64,000 bases of DNA from Epiperipatus broadwayi (taxonomy: Eukaryota; Onychophora; Udeonychophora; Euonychophora; Peripatidae). This document shows, one piece after another, positions 56,139-64,000 of this stretch (position 1 is the first letter of the stretch; every line of letters begins with the position of its first letter). The stretch spans positions 34,170,706 through 34,234,705 of the forward strand of contig JAQFVV010000002.1 in assembly GCA_028023455.1 (NCBI GenBank), read 5' to 3'. The notes under the pieces were generated by a model that made no database searches, was not told the origin of the DNA, and was given only the letters and a program-made list of their open reading frames with translations. The translations under genes were made by a program, and so were the position numbers.

Positions 56139-57248
56139 ATGACAGACAAAAATAAAGCATGGCCCTTATTCCCAGGAGGCTGTAAAGTCACCAACCAAGG
56201 CAGCGGTTGGTGGCCGAAGGCGGAGGGTGCTAAGAATCCCCTGATTGTGGACCCAGGCTGCCATTTGATGACGACTTTTTATTTAGGTACTTACAACTGC
56301 AGATCACTTTCAAGTGAAGGAAGATTGCAAGAATTAGAAGAAGAATTGTCTTATATTAAATGGGACATTATTGGACTTTGTGAAGTTAGAAGAAAAGGTG
56401 AAGAAACAATTGATTTAAAAAGTGGACATATACTCTATTATAAAGACACACATATTGGAAATACAAGTAGAGTAGGATTCATTATAAATAAAAAGTGGAA
56501 GAACAATATTGTGGAGATTGATGGTGTATCGGACAGAGTTGCAAGATTAGTTATACAACTTAATAGCAGATACCAAATGCAAATAATTCAGGTTTATGCC
56601 CCAACAAGTTCTCATAGTGATGAAGTAGTAGAAGATTTTTATATGGATGTACAAAAGGCTTTTGATCAGAGTAAACAACATTTTAAAATTGTTATGGGAG
56701 ACTTTAATGCTAGAATTGGTAGACAAATGAAAGATGAAATTGCTGTAGGTAATTTTGGTTATGGTAATAGAAATGAGAGAGGACATAGACTTGTGGAGTT
56801 TGCAGAAAAAGAAAAACTTTATATTATGAATTCATTTTTTGAGAAAAATGTTAAAAGGAAATGGACAAGGAAATGGACATGGAAGCATCCAAATGAAGGT
56901 ACAGCAGAATTGGATTATATTTTGACTAACAGGGAATACATATTTCAAGATTGTAATGTTCTTAATAAATTTAACACAGGAAGTGATCATCGATTAGTAA
57001 AGTGTAAGTTACGTGTTAATGTAAAACTAGAGAGACAAAAATTATTGAGAAAAACAATATTTACAGTTGATGTTCCTAATCTTCAGAAACATTCTAATGA
57101 ATTTAAATTAGAACTTACAAATAGGTTTCAAGTGTTAGGAGATTTTGAACATGATTCAGATTTGAATGAAATTAATATGAAAATAACTGATACACTTTTA
57201 AAAACTGCAACAAAGATAGCTGGTAGAAAAAAAGCAGCAATTGACTAA
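56139..57248 (+). pseudogene. RTE endonuclease domain (APE-like), N-terminal part of the RTE ORF
   Basis: The 369-residue frame nicks target DNA for priming in active relatives. Endonuclease/exonuclease/phosphatase motifs seen in order: TYNCRSL (51-57), GLCEVR with the catalytic glutamate (79-84), YAPTSS (153-158), MGDFNARIG (186-194), ELDYIL (257-262) and GSDHRLV (281-287). All look intact. KWTRKWTWKHPN at 241-252 holds a four-residue duplication made by a 12-bp tandem repeat near 56858-56881. The frame is lost at the A run near 57228-57235, and the true protein continues in another frame, so the stop at 57246 is not the natural end. The start at 56139 is the first ATG of the frame, but the real start could be upstream. 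Confidence 0.88.
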
Positions 57249-59107
57249 TAAAATTTCTACTGAGACTAGAGAATTTATGAAGAAAAGAAGGAATATGAAG
57301 ATATACAAAAATGATGTATTAAAAAGAATTGAATATCTCGAATTTTGTAAAATGGTACGGAAAAAGTTGAAAATGATATAAGAAAGTATAACTGTGAAAT
57401 AGCAAGGAAAGCTGTAGAAGAAAATAAAAGTCTCAAGAATGTTAAACAACATTTTGGTATTGGTAGGAAATTTATATCTGCAATAAGAAAAAAAGATGGA
57501 ATTATTACTAAAAAGAGAGATGACATCGTGAAATTGGTAGAAGATTTTTATCAAGAATTATATAGTAATAAAGAACAAGTACCTCCTATATCTATTACAT
57601 CTTCTGAATTGCCCAGAATTTTAAATGAAGAAGTGAGACATGCAATTAAATGTATGAAGAAAGAAAAGGCTCCAGGAAATGATGGAATTATAATTGATAT
57701 ATTAAAAGAAGGAGGTGAAGAAATAGAAACAATTTTACAAAGTTATATACCAAATGTCTAAATGATAAAGATGTACCGGAAGATTGGAAGAATGCAGTAA
57801 TAATATTAATATTTAAAAAAGGTGATAAAGAAGATATTAGAAATTACAGACCTGTCAGCCTTTTATCAGTTTTATATAAAAATTTTACCAAGATAATTAC
57901 AACTCGTCTACAGAGAACTTTGGATTTCCACCAACCAAGAGAACAAGCTGGATTTAAAAGTGGTTTTAGTACAATATATCATATCCAGGTATTGAGAGAA
58001 GTCATAGAAAGGACAAATGAATATGAGTTGTCATTATGTTTTGGATTTGTAGATTATGAAAAGGCATTCGATTCTATACACATTTCTTCAGTGATTAAAG
58101 CATTGGATCATCAAGGTATAGATCCAGGATATTGTCATATTTTAAAGAATATTTATAAAAATGCAACAGCAACCATTAGATTACATAATGATACTGGAAA
58201 AATCAACATTGAGAAAGGTGTAAGACAAGGTGACTCCATATCTCCAAAACCTTTTACAGCAGTGCTGCAAGAAGTATTTTGTGGATTAAAATGGGAAACT
58301 AAAGGAGTGAAAGTAAATGGAGAGTATTTAAGTCATTTAGATTTTGCAGATGATGTAGTTGTTTTTGCAAATAATGCTTCAGAGCTGCAGGAAATGTTGC
58401 AGGAGTTAGCAGATGAAAGTAGAAAAGTAGGACTAAAGATAAATGTTAAAAAGACTAAAGTAATATTTAATCGATTTGCTCAAAATATGAAAATAAAGAT
58501 TGATTATGAAGAATTAGAAGAAGTTAGCAGTTACAAATATCTAGGTCAGATTATTAATACAGATGGAAACATAATGGAGGAAATTAATCATAGAATTAAA
58601 CTTGGTTGGAGTGCTTTTGGTAGAAATAACTTGATACTAAAAGGAAATATGCCTATGTGTTTGAAAAGAATGGTTTTTAACAAATGTGTTTTACCAGTTC
58701 TTATTTATGGATCTGAGACTTGGACACTTAATAGAAGAGCAATACAGAGACTTCAGACCACTCAAAGGAGTATGGAGAGATGTATGTTGGGAGTAACAAG
58801 AAGAGATCGAAAACGCAATGTATGGGTAAGACAACAAACAGGTGTTACTGACCTTATTGAAAAAATTAAAAGATTGAAATGGAGTTGGGCTGGACATATT
58901 GCTAGAAGAAATGATAATAGATGGACAATTGAAATTTTAAACTGGATTCCAAGAGATTGTAAAAGACCCAGAAAGAGACCACATGTGAGATGGATGGATG
59001 AAATAAGAAAATGTGCAGGGGTGTTGTGGAAAAGAGAAGCTAAAGATCGGAGAAGATTGATTAAACTTGGAGAGACCTTCATCCTGCAGTGGATTGATAA
59101 TGGTTGA
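57249..59107 (+). pseudogene. RTE reverse transcriptase and C-terminal domain
   Basis: Coding sense continues through two more frameshifts (near 57360 and 57737), then stays open to 59107. Seen: EKAPGNDGI (about 57667), the NYRPVSLLS block (about 57843), REQAGFKSGFSTIYHIQ, FVDYEKAFD (motif A, about 58046), VRQGDSISP (motif B, about 58220), LDFADDVVVF with the catalytic Asp pair (about 58340), GLKINVKKTKV and YKYLGQII. The tail has YGSETWTLNRRAIQRLQ, WSWAGHIAR and RPRKRPHVRWMDE, ending LGETFILQWIDNG. The catalytic residues are intact. The last open segment starts with a Met at 57920, which is internal and not a true start. Confidence 0.88.
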
Positions 59108-59131
59108 TGATGATGATGATGATATATATAT

Positions 59132-59410
59132 AGGGAATTTGAACACAGACATTCAAGCTCCTTTTACTAACTATTCTATCTTGTACAACTAATACACATG
59201 GCCACATGCATGTGAAAAAGAGAAATGATCTCCAATATACATATTTCATGCTGAACCAGCACTCATCAGTTGGTTCAGATCATCATTTCTGACACCCTTT
59301 TATAATCAGTGCTTGGATTATATTAACATAGAAAATCTTCAAACTTTAATGTATAGGCTTCAATCTATTCCACTCTTCAATTTTTCAGCCATCCATACCA
59401 TTGAAAATCT
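59132..59410 (-). repeat. Family C half element
   Basis: GGGAATTTGAACACAGACAT, CATGCTGAACCAGCACTCAT and TTTTTCAGCCATCCATACCA are family C landmarks. The RTE 3' tail abuts it. Confidence 0.7.
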
Positions 59411-59607
59411 GATAAGGGAATACCCAAATTCTTTGTTGATGCCAATGTTGTTGACATGCCTATGTTGACTTTAAGTCACTCAGACCACTTATATATAGGA
59501 CCTTGTCTATTTAAATATACAGAAGAGAGTTGACCAGGATACAGGCCAAGTCTGTAATATTTGAATACAAGCATAAGTTATATACTTGGAGTGTAGTTGT
59601 AAATTAT
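59411..59607. repeat. Spacer with inverted similarity to 60230-60310
   Basis: TTGATGCCAATGTTGTTGAC and ACTTTAAGTCACTCAGAC resemble, in reverse, AAAGTCAACCTAAATGTG and TTGGCATCAATAAG farther right, so it may be the extended centre of a family C element. Confidence 0.35.
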
Positions 59608-59697
59608 AGGAATTTGAATACAGATTTTCAAGCTCCTTTCAGGTACACATTCTATCTCATACGACCAATACACATGACCACATGCATATGAAAAGGA
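59608..59697 (-). repeat. Family C end
   Basis: TAGGAATTTGAATACAGATT, TTTCAAGCTCCTTTCAGG and CACATGACCACATGCATATG are its left-end landmarks. Confidence 0.65.
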
Positions 59698-59925
59698 TAA
59701 TATAATAACAATAAAAGTAATAAATATAATTGTAATTAATTATTATATACAGTCTTACAATCTGCAGAAATACTTTCAATTAATTCTTTAACCCTCCTCA
59801 CCAGTGTTGAATTTAGTAGCAGTTAAGGAGAATTAAGGAATTAATTGTTAGTACTTATGGGAATTGAAAGACTGTATATAATAATTAACTACAATTATAT
59901 TTATTATTTTTATTGTAATAGTTTT
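59698..59925. mobile_element. Small fold-back MITE
   Basis: ATAACAATAAAAGTAATAAA and TATATACAGTCTTACAATCT are mirrored by AAAGACTGTATATAATAATT and TATTTATTATTTTTATTGTA. The loop carries AACCCTCCTCACCAGTG. It is 228 bp and interrupts family C sequence. Confidence 0.6.
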
Positions 59926-59959
59926 TAATTAACAGACATTTTATTTGTGTTATATATAT

Positions 59960-60612
59960 TTATATATATTATAAGGGACTTGAACTCAGATTTTCAAGCT
60001 CCCCACATCTATCCTATATAACCAATACACATGATGACATACATGTGAAAAAGTTAAATGATATCCAATACACGTATTTCATACTGAACCAGCACTCATC
60101 AGTTTTCCATATCACCACATCCCACACATGTATACATTCATTGTACAGTTTGTATTAAGATAGAAAATCTTCAAACTTTAATGGACAATCTTCGATCTTT
60201 TCTATCCTCCAACTCTTGTGTACATAAATGAACATACTGAATTCCTATATGTGAGGGTCAGACTGATATAAAGTCAACCTAAATGTGATAATAATATTGG
60301 CATCAATAAGTGTTCTATCATCAGATTTACAATGATATGGATGGCTGAAAAATTGAATGATGGCGAAGATTGAAGTTTTTCCATTAAACTTTGAAGATTT
60401 GCTATTTTACTATAAACTGAATACTGATTGTATACATATGTGGGAGATGATGATCTGGACCAACTGATGAGTGTTGGTTCAGCATAAAATATGCATATTG
60501 GAGATCATTTATCTTTTTCACATGTATGTGGTCATGTGTGACAGTTATATAAGATGGAGTGGATAGTTGAAAAGAGTTTGAAAGTATGTGTTCAAGTTAC
60601 CTCTAATTATGT
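59960..60612. repeat. Family C fold-back element
   Basis: TATAAGGGACTTGAACTCAG, ACTGAACCAGCACTCATCAG and GACAATCTTCGATCTTTTCT are mirrored by GAAGATTGAAGTTTTTCCAT, ACCAACTGATGAGTGTTGGT and ATGTGTTCAAGTTACC. The centre holds about 90 bp of unrelated sequence. Confidence 0.7.
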
Positions 60613-60734
60613 AATATTTCTAAATTACTAATCTATTTTCATAATATTCAGTGTTTTTCCTTTCTTTGTTGTCAAAAACATTTTAAGTAGTTTTTTTTTT
60701 AACTTGCTTTTTTAATTAATGACCATTAAAGTAC

Positions 60735-60870
60735 GAAGATTGGATATCTTAATATATATCTGAGCTCTTATTGCATATATGTGTAGAGATGATAATCTGG
60801 ACCAACTGATGATTGCTGGTTTAGCATGAAATACGTGTATTGGTGATTATTTATCTTTTCGACATATATG
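60735..60870 (+). repeat. Family C half element
   Basis: AAGTACGAAGATTGGATATC, GGACCAACTGATGATTGCTG and TTATCTTTTCGACATATATG are right-arm landmarks. It is truncated before the tRNA-like end. Confidence 0.65.
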
Positions 60871-60872
60871 TT

Positions 60873-61810
60873 GTAGCGTTTATTTATATACGTTGCAAAT
60901 ATATTGCCATTTGGTAAAAGCTAAAAAATAAAAGTAAATTTAGATTTTTTTTTTGACTAATTTTTTTTAAAAAAAAATAACATACAATGAAAGTTAAATT
61001 TTTCATTCGTATTTTTTTTTTTACTTAACTGGAAATAAAAGTAGAATTAGAGAGAACAAAAGAATTCCAAAAGCAAGTAAAAAGATAAGAGAAAGTAAAA
61101 ATATTTCAACTAATTAAAGATGGCAGAATTATGCTGAAAAAAATAGAGACTTTGTAACATAAATTTTGTAAAGAATATATAAGATTATCAACGGATATTT
61201 TGACAAACAAAAGATATGCGCAGAAGTCGGAAAACTGGGCTTCTAGAGAGTATAAAAGGCAGAGATCAGTTTGAAGAACATCTTGGTTTAGCTGATATTC
61301 TTTTGGTTGGTTTTGGATTAGAGAATCCAGATCACTCTACGATGAAAAAGTTATTCATACGAGAGTAGATCGGAGCTTTAGCTGGCATCATTACCGATGG
61401 ACACCAGAGAAGCTTACGCGACTAGCCTATGGAACCAGCACCAAGATCAACTAATAATCAAAGGCCGTGAGCTCAATTCAACCCCGAAAAACTATGCATA
61501 GTTATCTACTACTGAATTCACAAAACTTACCAGTAAGTTATACTTCATTACTCCTGATTGTGACCAAATTAAACATTTTCAAACAATTTCTAAAAGTATG
61601 TTTAAACAATCCCGATAGAGACATTAATTTTCTTGTACAAGAGACGTTCATTTTTTTTAAGGAAATTTCTAGAAGAAATTTAGATATGAACAGTAATTGT
61701 AAAATTGTTTTTTATTAATTGATTCACATCTGAGTTGTGTTCTCTCTAATTTACTTGATAAGTAATTTATTTCAAATATTTTTTTAGTCTATTAGAATAA
61801 AAATATTTTT
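60873..61810 (+). promoter_or_regulatory. LTR-like segment with TATA promoter
   Basis: GAGAGTATAAAAGGCAGAGA at about 61247 is a textbook TATA box, with TCAGTTTGAAG about 25 bases downstream as a possible initiator. The following 300 bp are unusually GC-rich for the window and unlike all other repeats. The segment opens TGTTGTAGCG, and a possible polyadenylation signal (AATAAAAATATTTTT) lies at 61796. This could be a solo LTR or a real promoter. No TG...CA ends with target duplication could be fixed and no retroviral-type gene is adjacent. An 83-residue ORF at 61467-61718 is unassigned. Confidence 0.35.
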
Positions 61811-62382
61811 AATACCAAATTTTATTTGTGCGTTATTAATAATAGTTATTATTTTTTATTATTAAATCTATTAGTAGTTTAATAAGATTTAAAAATGTAA
61901 TTTACCTTTGCCAATATGTTTGAATAAGCCCAGGAATAATAATCTTAAAAAAATAATTCTCATTACGGTATGATGTAATACCGATTAGTTTAAAAGTATT
62001 TCTTTTTTTATTTGTGAGATGTTATATGACAATTTCAGTAAATTCTTAGGAATTCTGGTGCCCAGATTAAATAAATTAAAAGCTGATTTAGTCAATAGCA
62101 CAATTCTCAACAATTAATAGGCCGAGTTGATCAGGAAATATAGCTATGTTTTTAGAATAGAAATATAACTTTCTTCTTTTTTGACATAGCTTGATCAACT
62201 CAAGCACAGTTTATATTAGAGTGTAGAGGCCTAACAAAACGGAAACGTTATAATGTGTTCAAGTGTATCAGTGTTATGAGATAGTGGAAAGTGGTGGGTC
62301 ATATGAAAGTCTGTACTCATATCCCTATATATTATTTATTTATTATTATAAGTTTCTGAATTAAAATTTACAAAACTTATTC
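61811..62382. other. Non-coding with a small hairpin and a family C end
   Basis: GAGTTGATCAGGAAATATAG at 62116 and ACATAGCTTGATCAACTC at 62184 are inverted. 62256-62330 (GTGTATCAGTGTTATGAGAT ... TGAAAGTCTGTACTCATATC) matches the right end of the family C variant at 29.2 kb. Confidence 0.4.
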
Positions 62383-62576
62383 TTGTATCCTTATGAATAA
62401 GTGTCTGAAAAATTCGAAGGTAGGGACCTCTACAGGTCTTAGCCACAAGCTTACGCTCAGAAGAAAATAGGGAAACCTTTACTTCAACCTACTTTTATAT
62501 GCTAAGACCTGCAGAGGTCCCTACCTTCGAATTTTTCAGATGCTTATTCATAAGGTTACAGCCTTAGTAAATATTT
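62383..62576. repeat. Family I fold-back repeat, palindromic copy
   Basis: CCTTATGAATAAGTGTCTGA, AAAATTCGAAGGTAGGGACC and CTCTACAGGTCTTAG are mirrored by CTAAGACCTGCAGAGGTCCC, CTTCGAATTTTTCAGATGCT and TATTCATAAGGTTACAGCC. Between them CCACAAGCTTACGCTCAGAA and TTCAACCTACTTTTATATG stand in one sense only. Confidence 0.75.
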
Positions 62577-62794
62577 CTTAATATAATAATGTGAGTTTAA
62601 TAAAATTTATAATTACAACTTTAAATTATCGTAATAGATTTCTTACTATAAGATCTTTTCATTGAATCGTTGTAAATCGTAAGATTTCGCAAGTATTAAT
62701 GTATAATAAGAATTGTGGACTTAATTAGTGAAACATTGAATAGCTTCACACTCTTAGATCTAACCACTTCAGCTTCACCTATTCATATATAAAA

Positions 62795-62918
62795 GTAGGT
62801 TGAAGAAGGTTTCCCTCTTTTCTTCTGAGCGTAAGCTTGTGGCTAAGACCTGTAGAGGTCCCTACCTTCTAATTTTTCAGAAGCTTATTCATAAGGTTAC
62901 AGCCTTAGTAAATATTAG
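62795..62918 (+). repeat. Family I repeat, second copy
   Basis: AAAAGTAGGTTGAAGAAGGT, CTGAGCGTAAGCTTGTGGCT, AAGACCTGTAGAGGTCCCTA and GGTTACAGCCTTAGTAAATA are the reverse complement of the left part of the 62383 copy plus its right flank. Together the two copies bracket 220 bp. Confidence 0.75.
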
Positions 62919-62929
62919 AAAGGCAAGAG

Positions 62930-63985
62930 AATATTAATGACCAAGTTATGCAGATTAATAAGAACATTAGTCAGTGATTAAATAAATGTATATAAAGAGC
63001 TTAGAGAAATAGATGGTCAAGACTCGGAATTAGATGGAAATGTAGTTATAGACATGCTTAAGGATTTCAAGAAGAATCTTGATAAACAGAAAGAAGTTGG
63101 TAAATTAATGAAGAAAGAAATAATTTCCTTAGACATGAAATATCTAGAAATCTTGGAAAATGAGTTGTTTAAGGTTACTGATATTACAGGTAATAAATTT
63201 AAAAATAAAAATGAAAATTATATTCCAAAATGTGTTTTATTATTTAGAACATAAGGTAAAGGTGAATGTTTTTAAAAAATATTTTATGATGATACTAAAC
63301 ATGTAATATGTAGAATGAAATATTTAATAGAAAGTGTTAGTCATGCTAAGAAGTCGTGTAAAGTGAAAATCAAATGTAAAATGAAGAAGACAAAGATGTT
63401 TGATTTAAATTTTTTTAGAAAAGTTATTAATCCAGAAAAAGATTTAGCCAAAGTAAAGCTTAAATGTAAAAGTAAGAAGAAAACTAAAGTAGATTTTATG
63501 AGAGAGGTAATTAATCACAATAAACATATAAAGAAAATTAGAGTAAAATTCAAAGAGAATGAGTAGAGAAAGGTTAAGATAAGTTATCTTAAGAAAGGTG
63601 TAGATTATATAAGAGATATTGGGAAAGCAAAAGTCAAATTTAAATTAATAAATGAAAAGATAGCTGATTTAAATCTTAGTAGAAAGATTGTTGATGAAGA
63701 AAAAGAAATTGGAAAGGCTAAAATCAAACTAAAGAAAGTAAACAGAAAGTTGATCAATGTCATGGGTTTAAAGACATCCAGAAATAAAAGGATAGAGCAT
63801 AGAAAGGTAAAAACTAGAGTAAAGAAGATTGAGATAATGTCTCTTAGAGATAAACTGTCAGAAGAAAGGAAATAAAGAATAATCAAGCAAGGTTTAAAGT
63901 TACCTATAATGCTACGCAGTTTGGTTCCATGTCCTGTAAGACATGTACATATTGTTCAATATAGGAATTTAGTTATTTTTTTCTT
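62930..63985 (+). pseudogene. Lysine-rich ORF of unknown family, interrupted by stops
   Basis: From about 62970 to 63985 mostly one frame carries protein-like sequence broken by stops at 63252, 63276, 63564 and 63870. Segments: YKELREIDGQDSELDGN, LKDFKKNLDKQKEVGKLMKK, KVKIKCKMKKTKMFDLNFFR, KVKLKCKSKKKTKVDFMREV, KAKVKFKLINEKIADLNLSR and KAKIKLKKVNRKLINVMG. The K-x-K-x-K blocks followed by a (F/I)(D/A)(F/L)..(R)(K/E)(V/I) segment recur about every 40-45 residues, like a degenerate basic, partly coiled-coil repeat. After the stop at 63870 comes LPIMLRSLVPCPVRHVHIVQ. I do not recognise the family. It may run past the window edge. It could be part of a viral-like or giant transposon, or a decayed host gene. 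Confidence 0.4.
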
Positions 63986-64000
63986 GCTTATTTAATGTTG

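Larger units (their letters stand above)
55896..59131 (+). mobile_element. Nearly full-length RTE-clade non-LTR retrotransposon
   Basis: The element has a 5' leader (about 55896-56138), an apurinic-type endonuclease, a reverse transcriptase, a unique C-terminal tail and a (GAT)n 3' terminus (59105-59122), the layout of RTE-type elements. ATATATATA lies on both sides and may be the target duplication, but it is ambiguous in TA repeat DNA, so the exact 5' end is uncertain. Fragments of the same family occur at 2.9, 15.2, 19.8 and 37.0 kb, all 5'-truncated, as expected from incomplete target-primed reverse transcription. Three frameshifts leave this copy inactive. Confidence 0.85.

Noticed and set aside
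56547-57554. Minus-strand ORFs of 79-118 residues
   Set aside because: Antisense shadows of the RTE endonuclease and linker.

Overview
The window looks like nuclear DNA from a bilaterian invertebrate. It is very AT-rich and full of (TA)n tracts, tRNA-derived SINEs, RTE-type and other non-LTR retrotransposon pieces, piggyBac remnants and many fold-back (MITE-like) elements. The one host exon I recognise ends at a phase-1 splice donor and encodes the start of a THIK-type (KCNK12/13-like) two-pore potassium channel. A mollusc, perhaps a cephalopod, would fit the repeat style, but that is an impression and not shown by the sequence. No bacterial operons, CRISPR arrays or functional RNA genes are visible.

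Layout. 1-16 kb: repeats only. These include a 3-unit tandem array of repeat family A, a TA-flanked DNA transposon remnant (2331-3442) with an RTE fragment nested in it, a long-arm MITE (5903-6374), a LINE 3' end (9.83-10.45 kb), a long family C hairpin (12.8-13.4 kb) and an RTE 3' end (15.19-15.74 kb). 17.2-18.3 kb: first coding exon of the K2P channel gene on the minus strand, with a CpG-containing upstream region. Its next exon is not seen to the left and probably lies outside the window. 19.7-25.4 kb: several 5'-truncated LINE 3' ends, three of them arranged head to tail. 25.5-32.7 kb: SINEs, a badly decayed LINE RT pseudogene, MITEs and microsatellites. 33.2-39.5 kb: a piggyBac-type transposase pseudogene split by about 4.6 kb. 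Inside the gap a segment occurs twice: one copy lacks and the other carries an RTE insertion, and the second copy is markedly deletion-rich. 39.5-55.9 kb: SINEs, a tandem SINE-derived array, many copies of repeat family B, a giant inverted repeat (51.45-52.32 kb) and a TTAA-flanked piggyBac-like MITE (53814-54555). 55.9-59.1 kb: a nearly full-length RTE retrotransposon with endonuclease and reverse transcriptase, broken by three frameshifts. 59.1-64 kb: family C repeats, an LTR-like promoter segment, a fold-back repeat and a decayed lysine-rich ORF of unknown identity.

The mobile elements are not a pathway. What they share is history: the RTE copies share one 3' end, SINEs carry clean target-site duplications, and non-autonomous fold-back elements far outnumber coding ones. 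Repeat families A to J named in the entries are labels of mine. All coordinates of decayed repeats are approximate, because alignments were made by eye.
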